64,000 nucleotides of DNA from Tribonema minus (Eukaryota > Sar > Xanthophyceae > Tribonematales > Tribonemataceae), in the NCBI GenBank assembly GCA_017506865.1, contig JAFCMP010000028.1, positions 372,001-436,000 on the forward strand. Direction: 5' to 3'. Position numbers and translations under genes: made by a program. Below the pieces are notes generated by a model. That model was given only the letters and a program-made list of their open reading frames with translations, ran no database searches and was not told the DNA's origin. This document shows positions 50,501 to 61,847 of the stretch, piece after piece. Position 1 is the first letter of the stretch. Every line of letters begins with the position of its first letter.

Positions 50501-52781
50501 ACCGGAGTGGCTGCTGGTAGCCTGGGGCATTGCTTCAGGGCTGCTGTCTATCTTCTTGGAGGGCACTTACGTCATCTTCAATGGGTTCCTGGGTAAGGGT
50601 TAGGGTTAGGGTTAGGGCTAACCCTAATCCTAAGAGTTGCATGTATGCGCATCAACTGAACATGCTGCATCACTGAAGCAAGGTACAAGTAGTACATGGG
50701 GTGTTGCCATGACAACTTATGACATAAGTTCAGTGGGGATCTGGCTCGTTGCTCGGGGCGAGAAGGCTAACATAGCCAACAGTCAACAATGGTTCACAAC
50801 CTCATCACCGCATCATTGCTCAACCGGGGATGATGGCCATGCGAAATGCACTGCAGTATCAAAGCGCACCACTTTGTATCACAGCTGAAGGTCAGAATAT
50901 GACAGGGCACACGTGCACATCTGATTTGCAGCAACTGGCCCACTTCACCCCCAATTGTGAAAGCGTCAGGTTTAACCCCCCTCCCCCTCTGCACGTCTGC
51001 TATACCTGCACCTGCAGACATGGACGGTGTCTGGCCCACCAGCTTCTGGCGCGCATGGGGCAATGTAGATGCGCGCTACACCAACGGCGACTCGTTTGTG
51101 GTTGTGATGGAGCTGCTATCAGCGCTCATCATAGGGCCCGCATGTCTGGTGTACGCCTGGTCTGTGTACTCGCGCAAGTCGTTCAGGCACATACTGGGCA
51201 TCGGACTATGCACCGTCATGCTGCTGCTACAGGTGAGATCGTATGTAGGCATGAATCATATACCTAGCATCAGAAAGGTATACCTAGCATCATAAAGGTT
51301 GGGGTGAGGGTTGCAGTAAGTATCGTGTGCTCAGCACTGTACAACATGGTTGGATTGGGGTTCCTACTTTCAGGTGCAATATTCACTTCTCATGATTTTT
51401 GTTAGCTTCACCATTCTGGGCATGAGCTGTCATAATAAATCTAACTCTGACACTAAACATAACCCTGACCTCAAGAGGCCATGAGTTGGCCTGCATGAAC
51501 CTACATATCCGCCAACACGCCACTGGAGTTGCGACAGTTTGCATGGGTCAATGCCAGGTTGGTGATATCTCACGATACATCACGCCATCCACCCGTTTTA
51601 CACAATGAAGTAGCTGAGCGTTGTGCTTGTCATGCTCGTACCGGTGCTACGCATGTCAGCGCGAACTGTGCATTTTATTGACCTATGTCACCCCCCTGGT
51701 GGTGAGGCAGCAGGTCAAAAAGGATGAGACGCATGTGTTATGTTCATGGCTCGATACGCCGCACTGGCGCGTGTTGGTTGTGAATAATTCCAACAATGGT
51801 CTCTTGTAGGTGCATGTTTGAGCATTGAGCTGCAAGGAGGGTTGCACGTCACCCTTCCTTCCTTGAACACCAATTGCCACCATCTGCTGCTGGCTCTGAT
51901 GTTTCACTTGCTGATCCCACTGGTGCCTGTCTTCACATGGTTTGTTGTTGAGTGATGGTATATACTTCAATGCTAGCAGTCACACAGCGTGCTGAGCGTG
52001 CCAACTGCTGGAAGAAAGGCTCACTGGTGATGCTTCTGCCTCCTCTGCTTCTGATACTTCTAAGTACATATGCTTCTTCCAAGAATTTATGGCAGTTCTT
52101 AATGGTCATTGCAGACCGCCAGTTTCATGGACTGCGTGCAACGTCACAGCTCCTGTAGAGCACCTATGTCGATTGGCCTTGTCACCAAGTAGATCTTGAA
52201 TCACCACGCTGCACTGTCCTGCACAAGCCATCATCACCCCGCACCCAAATCAAATATAGCTCACAACGACTAGCTCGAGGGGTAGGGCTAGGGTCAGGTT
52301 AGGGCTAGGGGGTCGGGCTTCGGATTAGATCACAACCCCCTCGTTGCAACTTAATGACGCTGCGCAACACCCACACCCACTACACAAATTGCAACGTGTG
52401 TGGCCTTGTGACCCTAACCCTAACCCTAACCCTGTGACACCTCGTGTGCAGATTGTGTACCTAGCCACGGAGATTCGCGATGACCTCCAGCACACTAAGC
52501 CCAACGGACAGGCCGCCTTCTGGGCGGGCTTTGTCCTCACCACAGTGCTCCGCATCATACTGCCAGCCCTAGTGCTAGGGTACAACATCCGCCACATCTA
52601 CTCGCGCGTGCGCGCCGCCGAGATCAAATATGCCAAACTGTTGGGCGAGCATCAGCTGCTCAAGCAGGGGGTGCGGCGGGGGCGCACGGCAAGCAGTGCT
52701 CAGCTCCTGCACAATGCCAACCGCAACGCGTCGATAGCGGAAGAGGGGATGCCAGGGGCACCGCTGCTGCCGTTCCGGTGA
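47582..52781 (+). CDS. Polytopic membrane protein ending in an EXPERA (EBP/TM6SF-like) domain
   Basis: Five exons (47,582-48,289; 48,663-49,178; 50,313-50,592; 51,018-51,232; 52,452-52,781) keep phase and give 682 residues with about 13 hydrophobic spans. The first four spans resemble tetraspanin topology (three close helices, a loop, a fourth). Three more follow. The last part matches the EXPERA fold of the EBP, TMEM97 and TM6SF families: WLLVAWGIASGLLSIFLEG, then RYTNGDSFVVVMELLSALIIGP and IVYLATEIRDDLQH. Family members bind or isomerise sterols in the ER. The His of the EBP HxxxE motif is Ser here (SIFLE), while the Glu of the VVVME helix is kept, so sterol isomerase activity is doubtful. 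The model may be two genes split in the 1.1-kb interval 49,179-50,312. It starts only 186 bases after the SEC14-like gene. Confidence 0.65.
49855..50235 (+). repeat. Degenerate tandem duplication inside an intron
   Basis: A segment with CCAGTGCTCAGC.TACC, CATCACAGAAGT.AATCGCGGAG.TCAA and TGCCC recurs about 250 bases later with some 15 percent differences. A CTCCTCTCG.TGTGTG motif also repeats. Confidence 0.65.
50593..50635 (+). repeat. TTAGGG/CCCTAA hairpin tract immediately after a 5' splice site
   Basis: The intron begins GTAAGGGTTAGGGTTAGGG and then reverses into CTAACCCTAATCCTAAG. The first 40 intron bases can therefore form a telomere-repeat hairpin. Confidence 0.9.
52400..52437 (+). 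repeat. CCCTAA tract just upstream of a 3' splice site
   Basis: Four CCCTAA-type units end about 15 bases before the acceptor of the last EXPERA exon (acceptor AG at 52,450-52,451). A degenerate G-rich TTAGGG tract lies at 52,279-52,310 in the same intron. Confidence 0.88.
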
Positions 52782-53778
52782 GCCTTTGTTGTTGCAATTG
52801 TTATGATTGTGTATGCAGTGCAAGGAGGGGGAGCGCGTAGGTGCCAAGCTTCGACGGCAGCGTAGGACATATAGATCTATGAGCTTGTTATTTGTTGAGC
52901 ACGCCCAAGAAACCAGATGCCTGCAAAAGAGACCATAGTGCAACTCTGAAAGCAGACTTGGGCATGATTTGAGTTCCACTTGTGCTGTTGCGGTAAGCAC
53001 ATGGTCATGCATCATGCACGGCACAGACCCTTGTACCGCAAGATCCAAGCCCTGTGAGAAGATGACTGCACAAGGTTGTTGAGGTTGTATGAACGGTAGA
53101 TAATTAGAGTTAGGGTTAGGGTTACATGTGCTTGTCATGTTGTCGGGCTGGTCTCTGTGTCTCGTTGTCGTCAAAAGTGAGCAGTGTCAATCCTCAGCCG
53201 AGCCTCCGCCACTTATAATCAGCGCCAAGTTGCTGTCACAGTAGCGCGTCCTCTGTGATTTGCAGGGCGTGGTTTCAGGAGCATGTGCACAACCTAGTTG
53301 CATGTTCTGTGTTCTCTGGGACGATGGATGCTGCCGCAAATGCACGACATGTACTCAAAGGCCATCGATGATGGAGGATGCCACCAGTCTGTGTAGCAGG
53401 CACAATGAGTAAATCTGCTCATGGTTTTAAGCAACTCACATACTTCGATATACCTTGAGACACAGATTGTTGCACTTCGACACCTCAGCGTATCAATGAT
53501 CAAGTTCAGAGGCATGCGCAATGCCATGTGGTTCACAGGTGCTTGCGTGCACGCTGCCAATGCGAACAAGCGTTTTCATTGCAGCACGCTGCAGATGTTC
53601 ATGCCTCGCCCCAGCATGCACACTCTCTGACTGTGCAGGTCTTCTCACCACGCCCTGTCCTATGTGTCTTTTTGTGCTGGTGTTTGTTTCATTGCGCAAT
53701 GTGCAGGAGCCAGAGCACCTGACACCATTCACAACCTGCAGTCTGCTCCCTGTGCAAACAGTGAAGCATGATTAAGTT
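52782..53778. other. Intergenic between the EXPERA gene and the hydroxylase region
   Basis: No coding sequence is supported. A TTAGGGTTAGGGTTA tract lies at 53,107-53,125. Confidence 0.5.
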
Positions 53779-53960
53779 ATGCCCTCTTGGTGGGTAACTT
53801 ACCGTGCTGCAGCCCTGCTGCTGCTGCTGTTTTATTCCATAGTCTTTGTAATTCCCATACTGGCAGCGGTGCTGAACACTGCTGGCGCCCTCACGTTGGG
53901 CCGCCCCCCCTCATTTGTACTATCTGTAGTGCGCAGAGAGCGCTTGTATACTATTGCTGC
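53779..53960 (+). CDS. Possible 5' exon: signal-anchor segment for the hydroxylase gene
   Basis: An ATG at 53,779 opens a short frame with one strong hydrophobic helix (AALLLLLFYSIVFVIPILAAVL) flanked by basic residues. This would suit the single N-terminal membrane anchor of aspartyl beta-hydroxylases. I could not follow the splicing from here to the firm exons at 55,100. A further candidate exon is at about 54,513-54,680 (DSPLEVPHAEEKQALQHVW, ending at GTGAGT). Confidence 0.3.
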
Positions 53961-55099
53961 TGGCAAGAATGGGTAGTGCGAGAGCAGAAAGCGAGCAGGA
54001 ACACCACTTTGCCATTTGCCGTAGCTGTAGCTTTCTGTTGTGCTAGTGGCCCGCGCAGCAGCCAGGATGCAGTGATGTGCACAAGAACAGGCACGTGTCC
54101 CTGCTGTTCATCACACGCTGCTCCTCTGTTGGTTTACGCAGGTGCGGTAGTTTTGTCGTTTGCATACCTCAGTGCGCAGAGTCAGGTGCCCGTCCAGCTG
54201 CAAGGCCGTGCGCACCTGACGATCTCGCACTTGTAACGAATACCATGTGCTTTGGCAACTCAATGCTGTGCACTGCTCATCCTGTTCATTCTGTGCTTTT
54301 GCTGCAACATCTTACCCACACGCGCAAGATTGCGCATGCAGACATGCGGGAGCACTTGCTGTCACCACATTCGTTTCATCTGTTCTTGTTGGTACCTCAG
54401 GGTCAAAGTGCACTGTGCTGAGCAACTTGCGTTCGAAGTTGGAATTTGTGAGGAATTCTGATTTTTGGTGCATGTTTGGTGCACGTATAGGACTTTGTTG
54501 AAGACAAAGAAAACTCCCAGTTGCACTTGCTGTTGACTCGCCACTTGAAGTTCCCCATGCGGAGGAAAAACAGGCATTGCAACATGTCTGGGAAGCCCGT
54601 GGGTCTGACGGCAACGCTGGTGAAGAGTGCTATTTGTCGCACGACCGCAAAGTGCAGGCCACATCCAACCCTCTTCTTGTGAGTGACATGAAAATATGCT
54701 GAATCGTAGAACCATGACGACAAGGCGATATCCACAAGCATGCAATGCTCAGTTGCAATTGACACTACCGCTTCATACCCAGGCTTCATGTACATCGTCG
54801 TGCGTGTTTATGTTTTTAGGCTGCTCGTTGGATCTGACACAGTGCACTGCACGCTCAACGATCTGTGCCGGCTTCGCCCGGCTTGCACCTACGCTGATAA
54901 GGCCACATCAAGCGTGACTCCATTCCTGAGCCATTTGAAAGCAATCCATGCAATGTCCTACTGCCTGGTATGCCAAGATTGTTCAACTCCGGACGTTGCA
55001 GCGACACCGAACTTGCTGTATGTATGCACTTAGAGTGATCTTGCTGACCCGCAAGTGCCGCCTCTTCTGTTGCACCTGCCTCCACAATGTGCTGGGCAG

Positions 55100-57601
55100 T
55101 TTCCCTGGTTTGTCGAGCAAAACATGGCATGAACCACACAAGGACACCACGCATGACACATGGGTGCGACGGCTTGAGAGCAGCTACGATGCTGTGAAGA
55201 GGTGGGTATATGTATGTGTATCGCATTGCTCACCTAAAATAGCACACAAAAATGCCACACCAGCCACGTCGTCTACGCAGTCAGACGCAGAAGTGTTCGT
55301 GCAAATGATCCACCATTGTGTGCTCAGAGCTCTCGCACGTGCGAGTGTTCATACATGTTACATGCCTGGTCAGTAATCAGTTAGGATGCCAACATACTTG
55401 GATGGGCGGCGATATTACTCACAAGTGCCAAGGCATGGGACAATTGTGCGCACCATCCATTCTACACGATCTGGCTTGCTGGCGGCGATGTCTGCAGAGT
55501 CGCTTACGTCAAGCGCTGCAGGCGCCATGTATGTATACAGTATCAGTACAAGAGCAAGAGTGTGCAGCGTTGCAATTTCATTCTTAACTGCAGGGTCCAT
55601 TGTGTCGTCTGTTGCCATTTTTATCTCTGAGTTCACTGTGACATGCATCTTGTCACACGTCTTCTGATTCACAAACCCCCTCATTTGCAGGGAATATCTG
55701 GACTTGGTGGAAAAACGGAAAGCAGCCAGCGATTATGATGTGGGCACAGAGCACAAGCTGCACAAGGGGCATTGGGACTGGCACTCATATGTACTCAAGG
55801 CAAGTGAGCACAGATACGCACCACTGAACGTGCTTCATCAAGTAAGTAGTGGCTCTTCTTGCATTCGTCTCCTCTCTGGCGCACCAGAGCCCCAGACTCT
55901 TTATTTCACGCGTCAGGCGTTTTTCCATTAAATGTGTGTTGCACGACGTTTACATTCTACCGTATCAAAGCCATGGTTGTAGTGGAATTTACTCTTGATT
56001 GAGCCTTGGCGGGGCAATGCCTCATAGCCCAACCCTCATCGCTGCCTCTGCTGGCTTGCACTGGTGGAGCCACCGCTTTACGCGACTGCATCTGATGTCC
56101 GATGATGTGCTGATGCAGAACAATCATGACGCGTGTATTGGATGCCTGCAGAACCAGGCAAAGCGAGAGTGATTGGTTGACCTTGGCGTCAGAAGTGCAA
56201 TACGTACAATGTCTACATAGCTCACTACAGACATACGCATGGGTGTGGTGCGGTTCATAATGTAGTCTAATGCCATGTAATGCCGACATGAATGCCGACA
56301 TGAATACGCGTCACTAGTGGGGGCATGGATGCCCTGTTTGCTCTGCAACATAACCCTAACCCTGACCCCTTTCACCAACGCTGCTTGTGCTACCTGTTTT
56401 TTGATATTCAGGGTCAGAAACAGCCCTCATTCGCCGAGGCCTGCCCTATCACAGCGCAGCTTCTGGACGCCACGGAGAGTCACATGACGGGCACTCCCAT
56501 GTCCTACTCCTTCTTCAGCACTCTCCACCCGCGCAGTGCCATAGCGCCACACACCGCTGCCTGCAACCTCAGGCTGCGCTGCCACTTTCCTCTGATTGTG
56601 CCGAGCACGAATGCGGATGAATGCGGCATAAGGGTGGGGGATGAGGTCAGGGCTTGGGAGGAGGGCAAGGCGATGCTGTTTGATGATGCGTATGAGCACG
56701 AGGTGTGGAATCATACGGGGTCGCAGCGAGTGGTGAGTGCAGTTTTCATGTGTTGAGCATCAGTTCACATGTACTGATTTCGTACTACACTGTGTGGGCT
56801 TTGATGTTTTCAGTAGATGCTGCCTGTGGATCGAGCGTGCTCATGCCTATGAGGTGTGGTCAGATAAAGGGCCCGAGCCGCTTGTGTTGACGCAGCATTT
56901 TTCAATGAAGCCGGTGCCTCTTCGGTTACGTTGAAGTGTGTCAGAGTGTCCGCATGCATCGCAAAAGGTAATCATGGATAATGTCAGATACTATCTGGGC
57001 AACGATATATTTGTGCGTTGGGTAAACGTTGCACCTTAATGTGCACTAGATGAGCACTCAGGCGTGATGTGATGTGATGATACCATGAGTGCTGTGACCA
57101 TATCCACTCTGAGCAAGGTGGGCTGCTGCTGACGTTTTGTTCTCTTCGGCATGTGGAGGCAATGGGGTACTGAAGTTGAAGTATACCATTGCAAATGTTG
57201 ATCACTTGATGGTCTGACACTGTGCAGGCCTCTGGTGCTATAACACCTTGCAATGTTGAAGTTACACAGTGTGACAACGGCACGCATGCGTTTTGTAAGT
57301 GCATCTCTTCTGTCAGCCACAATGTTGCCGCTGACATTATGTGATGATCAGCAGCAGTCATCTTGATGTGGACGCTATCGTCAAAAGTCCTTAGGGTGGT
57401 GCTGGCAATGGCAATTTCCAGTGACAAAATGCATTTTGCAGCTGCTGATGCTAGCCGTCTTAACTCCCCCATCTGTTGAATGCTACATTCTGCCTGCAGG
57501 TGCTTCTGTTTGACATTTGGCATCCAGAGCTTGTACCAGATGAGAGAACAGCCATAATGGACATGTTTGGCTATGCAAGGCAACAAGGGTGGATGAAATA
57601 G
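55100..57601 (+). CDS. Aspartyl/asparaginyl beta-hydroxylase-like dioxygenase (C-terminal catalytic exons)
   Basis: Four exons (55,100-55,201; 55,691-55,799; 56,412-56,732; 57,500-57,601) join in phase to the stop codon and encode about 210 residues. Upstream exons are unresolved. The sequence has the family entry motif (FPGLSSKTWHEPH), the jelly-roll core with the first iron His (IAPHTAACNLRLRCHFPL), and the second in FDDAYEHEVWNHTG, then VLLFDIWHPELVPDE. These enzymes use Fe(II) and 2-oxoglutarate to hydroxylate Asp/Asn in ER or secretory proteins, or act on small molecules. The intron at 55,800 has a GC donor (AAG then GCAAGT). A CCCTAACCCT tract lies 45 bases before the next acceptor. Confidence 0.82.
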
Positions 57602-58024
57602 AGACATGCAGATACGTTGCCACCATTTTGACGGCAATCACACAGTTTTCTGCTTTTGCTGCATGTTGGACTCCCTGTTGCTGTACATGCGCACAATGTA
57701 TGATCAACTTCCCATGCAGACAATGCGATGTAAGGTGGCTAGCCACCAGCTTGAATGCAAAGCAATGTGCACACGTTCATGTGGGCAACAACAGAAGCCA
57801 AAGTGGCAGGGCAATCGCACAGCACCACATGCTCATGGCTCGGGCTCAACACATGACTGTGACAGCCTTGAGTGGAGCTTTGAAACCACGAACGCGCACA
57901 CAAACATGACCATTTCGTCTGCTATCAGCAAAGTGAGGCACACGCCGTAATCACACGCCATGGACCAGAGTGCACAGCAGGCCCACAAACCATTTCAAAG
58001 CCACATCACTTGCAGTGTCATTTG
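57602..58024. other. Convergent intergenic region
   Basis: This is the space between the ends of the hydroxylase gene (plus) and the next gene (minus). It holds the two 3' UTRs. No coding sequence is seen. Confidence 0.55.
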
Positions 58025-59458
58025 CTATGATGAATTGGCAACCAGGCCATCAATGAAAACTCTATTCACGAAGCTGTGTCGACTGCTGCTGCTCCAGTGC
58101 GCAAGTGCAAACTCTCTCAGCGCACTGTCGCTGCCCTCACTTCCGTAGCTGAGACCCTCCATGAGTGCTCCTTTGCGCCACATCTCGTGCCCTAATGCAA
58201 TACTAATATCCGCTGTCCAACGCACGTAATCGTGATTTTGTGGCAGCTGCCTGCCCTGCACAACTGTGCTGCTGGCAGCATCACTGTACTCTGTCGACGC
58301 TGCTATTACTATAGGGGTGCCATTGCGCGGTTTGGTGGAATCAGCGTGCTTCCCACTGCTGGGTGTGACAGTTACAGCGCCGTAACTGCCAGAGGCAAGC
58401 AGTGGCGCTGAAACAGTCCAGTCCCGGTGAAGAGACACACATGCATCATGAAGTCTTTCCAGCCGCCCAAGATGGTCCATCATCTGGCCATGCAGCTGCC
58501 TCAACAGGCGCAGCAGCCTCTCCAATTCGGCCAGGTGTCTCCGCAGCAGCAGGGGCTGTATGTCCGGCAGGTGCGCGAGAGCGCCTAGCGTAGTGTCCAC
58601 ACTTGGTGATGTGAGCAGCTCCAGTCTGCCCAAGACGTTGGGAAAGCTGCTGAGAACGCGCAGAGAGTCGTCTTCGCTTGCTATCCAGCCCTGGTACTGC
58701 ATTGCGCGGGAAAATGTCAGGCAGCAATGCATTGCGATAGGATGGTGGTGTTGGCAAAGTTCCGAAGGCAAAAAATAGCAATGCACGCGATGATGCACAC
58801 ACCACGCCATCAGATAATCGGCTACATTGCACCCAACACCGCAGCAACTTGTGTTGAAATTGTTGAACGGCTTCAATATGTGTGCGAAATCAAAGTGCGT
58901 GCATATGTGCACCATTCAACACCTTGACATGAGCAAGCCAGTTCAGACCATGAAGAAAGCTGCAGGTTCTGATAACATCGCACGTAGCCACCATGTAGTC
59001 GACACAGCAGAGAATTCAAACTTGCACTGTGGCGGTCTAATTACATGTAGGCCATGCAACGGCAGCCGTAGTGCAACAAAATTATATTGCGAACGAGCCC
59101 CAATATCTGTCACAACGCATGCAAAGAAAACTGGGACGCATAGGCATTGAACTTCGTTCGACGTCAACTTAGAGAATTTTGTGCATTACGGCTCGAAGTG
59201 CGCCTTAAACTAATAATGATATCAAGCAGATGATAGCCGTGTTTATGCATGTATTTTGGCAACCGCGTCCCTAGTGAATCACACCCACGGACTCGCTCTC
59301 AATACGCTCTATGTAAGTGGGCAAATCCTCACCTCTTGCACAGCCTGCCGAAAGAGAGCCCGAAATCTCCTGGCCACCTGCTTGCTCTGACTGGTGGATG
59401 GGCTGGCTCTATGCGAGAGCTGGCCGCTGGCGCTGGCCGGCGTGGATGGTCCGAGCAT
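58025..59458 (-). CDS. C1orf109/AIRIM-like protein (tentative)
   Basis: Two exons (59,458-59,333 and 58,696-58,025) join exactly in phase to give 265 residues, starting at an ATG in a Ser/Thr/Pro-rich leader. The core (VARRFRALFRQAVQEYQGW, then LGALAHLPDIQPLLLRRHL and the Leu-rich HLGRLERLHDACVSLHRDW) follows the helical layout of the C1orf109 family. In animals that family belongs to an AAA-ATPase complex involved in 60S ribosome maturation. The C-terminal DYVRWTADISIALGHEMWRKG segment fits the short helical tail of those proteins. The likeness was judged by eye at low identity, so other small coiled-coil adaptors are possible. The gene itself, with a clean donor (GTGAGG) and acceptor (GCAG), is well supported. 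Confidence 0.6.
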
Positions 59459-60254
59459 GAGAGCTGAATGTTCAAGTTCAGCTAAAGTTCCCGCACTTCA
59501 ACTATGGTGGAGAGAGAGAGCCAAAGAGAGGCACAGTACAGGCAGGAGCAGGAAAGGCGCAGGCGCGGAGGAGGCTGCCGAAGCTGGCAGCCTCATTTAT
59601 ACGCCACAAAGCACAGCATCACAGGCAAGCGGACCAGCTTTGTCAGTCGTCCCAATTCCTGCCTCAGACTTGCTGGTGGTGCGTGTGTGTAGGACGTCAT
59701 GCTTTACTGACACATTGCGGTCGATGAAGCCCGCCCTCATTATGCTGCTTTCAAGACGATTGTAAGTGATTTGCATGCTGCTGGTAGCACTACTTGCGGG
59801 CGCTCTGCGGGCCAGCAGCTCGGCCGTTCTTGCCCGCCACTGAAGAATGTCCGAGATTAGGCATCAGCGCGCCAAACCTGGAGATGGTATCTCAATTAGT
59901 TTTTATCGAGCCATACCATCCATCTCGCACTTTGCTGCGCTGTGACTCCCTGCGCTTGTTACTTGGTAGGGCCGCTTCAAGCCTGCTGCGGCCAGTATCA
60001 CCTCCGAGGATGATGTAAATTGCCTCCTGAGTATCATGTGACATCTACCCAATCGTGAGTGCACGTTGGCACAATTTACTCCAGCAGAAGTACACGCATA
60101 GCCTGTGTGTGCTCTTTGGCTTGAGCTGGCGCGCAACTCTCTCTTCAGAAGCTGTTTGCTGATCATGGTGCTGTGTCGTCCTCCTCCTTCGTCATCAGGC
60201 CTGTGAAGCTGCTGGCTGCGCACATACTTCTGCTGCCCACACACCTCAGCAGCC
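59459..60254. other. Divergent region between the AIRIM-like gene and nadA
   Basis: About 800 bases lie between two divergent start codons. A purine-rich patch (59,505-59,590) gives short charged frames, but none links to a neighbour. The promoters of both genes must lie here. Confidence 0.5.
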
Positions 60255-61847
60255 ATGGCCCTCTCATTACGGGCCATGCGCCTCTCGGCCACTCTGGCAC
60301 AACGGTGTCGCCCCTCCATAGCGGCAGGAACTTCAACATCGTCAGCAGCTTCAACAGCGGCAGCGCGTCACCTGTCGGCAGTGCCCGCGCGCGCGGCAAA
60401 GCCAGCGGAGCCGGAGCAGCCCTTCCCTTCGCTAGCCATCACCGCCACAGGCGTCTCTGCGCTGGGCCCGTTCGCAGAGACGCAAGCGTCATTCATGCAG
60501 CCAGATCCGGAGACGGTGGCGGACTTGGACAAGCTGCTGGCGGATAAAAACATGGGGGTGGTGGCGCACTTTTACATGGACGCGGAGCTACAGGGAACGC
60601 TCTCGGCGCTGTCATGGCCGCACGTCACCATTGCCGATTCGCTGGCGATGGGCGACGCAGCCGTCACCATGGCCAAGGGCGGGGCCAAGTCCATTGCGTG
60701 TCTCGGAGTGGACTTCATGAGCGAGAGCGTCAAGGCCACGCTGGACGCTAGCGGCTTTGCGGATGTGCCCGTTTATCGGCTCAGTGAGAAGGAGATAGGG
60801 TGCTCGCTGGCGGGCGCTGCGGAGAAGCTGGAGTACGAGGCATGGCTCAGGAAGGCGGCCAAAACGCCCAACAGCCTCCACGTCGTGTACATAAACACGA
60901 GCCTCATCACCAAGGCCAAGTCGCACAGCATCGTGCCGACCATCTCCTGCACCAGCAGCAACGTCGTCAACACGATACTCACGGCGTTCGCGCAGGTGCC
61001 GGACCTTACGGTTTGGTACGGCCCCGACACCTACATGGGCGCCAACCTAGAGTCCATGCTCACGACGCTGGGGCAGATGCCGGACGAGCGCATTCGCGCG
61101 CTGCACCCGGCACACAACCAGCAGACCATCCGCGCGCTGCTGCCCCGGTTCCAGTACTTTAAGCAGGGCAACTGCATCGTCCACCACATGTTTGGGGACG
61201 CGGTCGTGGAGCGCGTGCGCAGCAGCTACGGCGACTCCTACCACACCGCTCATCTAGAGGTCCCCGGCGAGATGTTCGAGATGGCGATGGGGGCCGCCAA
61301 CGCGGGGCGCGGCGTAGTGGGCAGCACTTCTGACATCCTTAACTTCATCAAGGGGAAGTCGGCGACGGCGCGCCCGGGGGACCCCCTGCAGATCGTTCTC
61401 GGAACAGAGAGCGGAATGATCACCAGCATCGTGCGGGGGGTGCAGGCGGCGCTGCGTGCGCGCGGCGACGGCGGCGCGGGCGTGACTGTAGAGATAGTGT
61501 TTCCGGTGGCGGACGAGGCTATGACGGCTACGGGGGAGGCAGAGATGGGGGTGGTGCCGGGGGTTACGGGGGGGGAGGGGTGCAGCACCGCAGGGGGGTG
61601 CGCCACGTGCCCCTACATGAAGATGAACGACTTGGACGCGCTGATGGACCTGGTGAGGTCCGCAGAATGTTCCAGCGCCGTTCCGGAGGGATTGAGAAAG
61701 TTCCTGCCGCAGGCGCGCGCATTCGTTCAGGGGGGGGTGGACAAGACGCGGCTGGGGGTCGTTCCCATACTGCACATGCGGTCGTTGATGAAGGACAAGG
61801 CGTTGAGCGGAGAGCTCATAGCGGATATACGTGCGCGCAACGCCTGA
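60255..61847 (+). CDS. nadA: Quinolinate synthase (NadA), organelle-targeted
   Basis: This intronless frame of 530 residues condenses iminoaspartate with dihydroxyacetone phosphate to quinolinate in de novo NAD synthesis, using a 4Fe-4S cluster. The first 55 residues (MALSLRAMRLSATLAQR..., Arg/Ser/Ala-rich, no acids) look like a transit peptide. The catalytic fold follows: VVAHFYMDAELQG, DSLAMGDAA, VYINTSLITKAKSH, PDTYMGANLE, VPGEMFEMA and GTESGMITSIVRG. The three cluster cysteines are CTSSN, NCIVHH and the second Cys of CATCPYMKMN. Plant plastid enzymes carry an N-terminal SufE domain, which is absent here, and the sequence is closer to bacterial-size NadA with extensions. It is the only long intronless metabolic gene in an intron-rich neighbourhood. 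The start is the first ATG in frame. Confidence 0.95.
   Translation: MALSLRAMRLSATLAQRCRPSIAAGTSTSSAASTAAARHLSAVPARAAKPAEPEQPFPSLAITATGVSALGPFAETQASFMQPDPETVADLDKLLADKNMGVVAHFYMDAELQGTLSALSWPHVTIADSLAMGDAAVTMAKGGAKSIACLGVDFMSESVKATLDASGFADVPVYRLSEKEIGCSLAGAAEKLEYEAWLRKAAKTPNSLHVVYINTSLITKAKSHSIVPTISCTSSNVVNTILTAFAQVPDLTVWYGPDTYMGANLESMLTTLGQMPDERIRALHPAHNQQTIRALLPRFQYFKQGNCIVHHMFGDAVVERVRSSYGDSYHTAHLEVPGEMFEMAMGAANAGRGVVGSTSDILNFIKGKSATARPGDPLQIVLGTESGMITSIVRGVQAALRARGDGGAGVTVEIVFPVADEAMTATGEAEMGVVPGVTGGEGCSTAGGCATCPYMKMNDLDALMDLVRSAECSSAVPEGLRKFLPQARAFVQGGVDKTRLGVVPILHMRSLMKDKALSGELIADIRARNA

Noticed and set aside
59504..59692. A charged frame (MVERESQREAQYRQEQ...) between the AIRIM-like gene and nadA as an exon
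   Set aside because: It comes from a purine-rich patch, there is no linked exon on that strand, and three frames are open in parallel.
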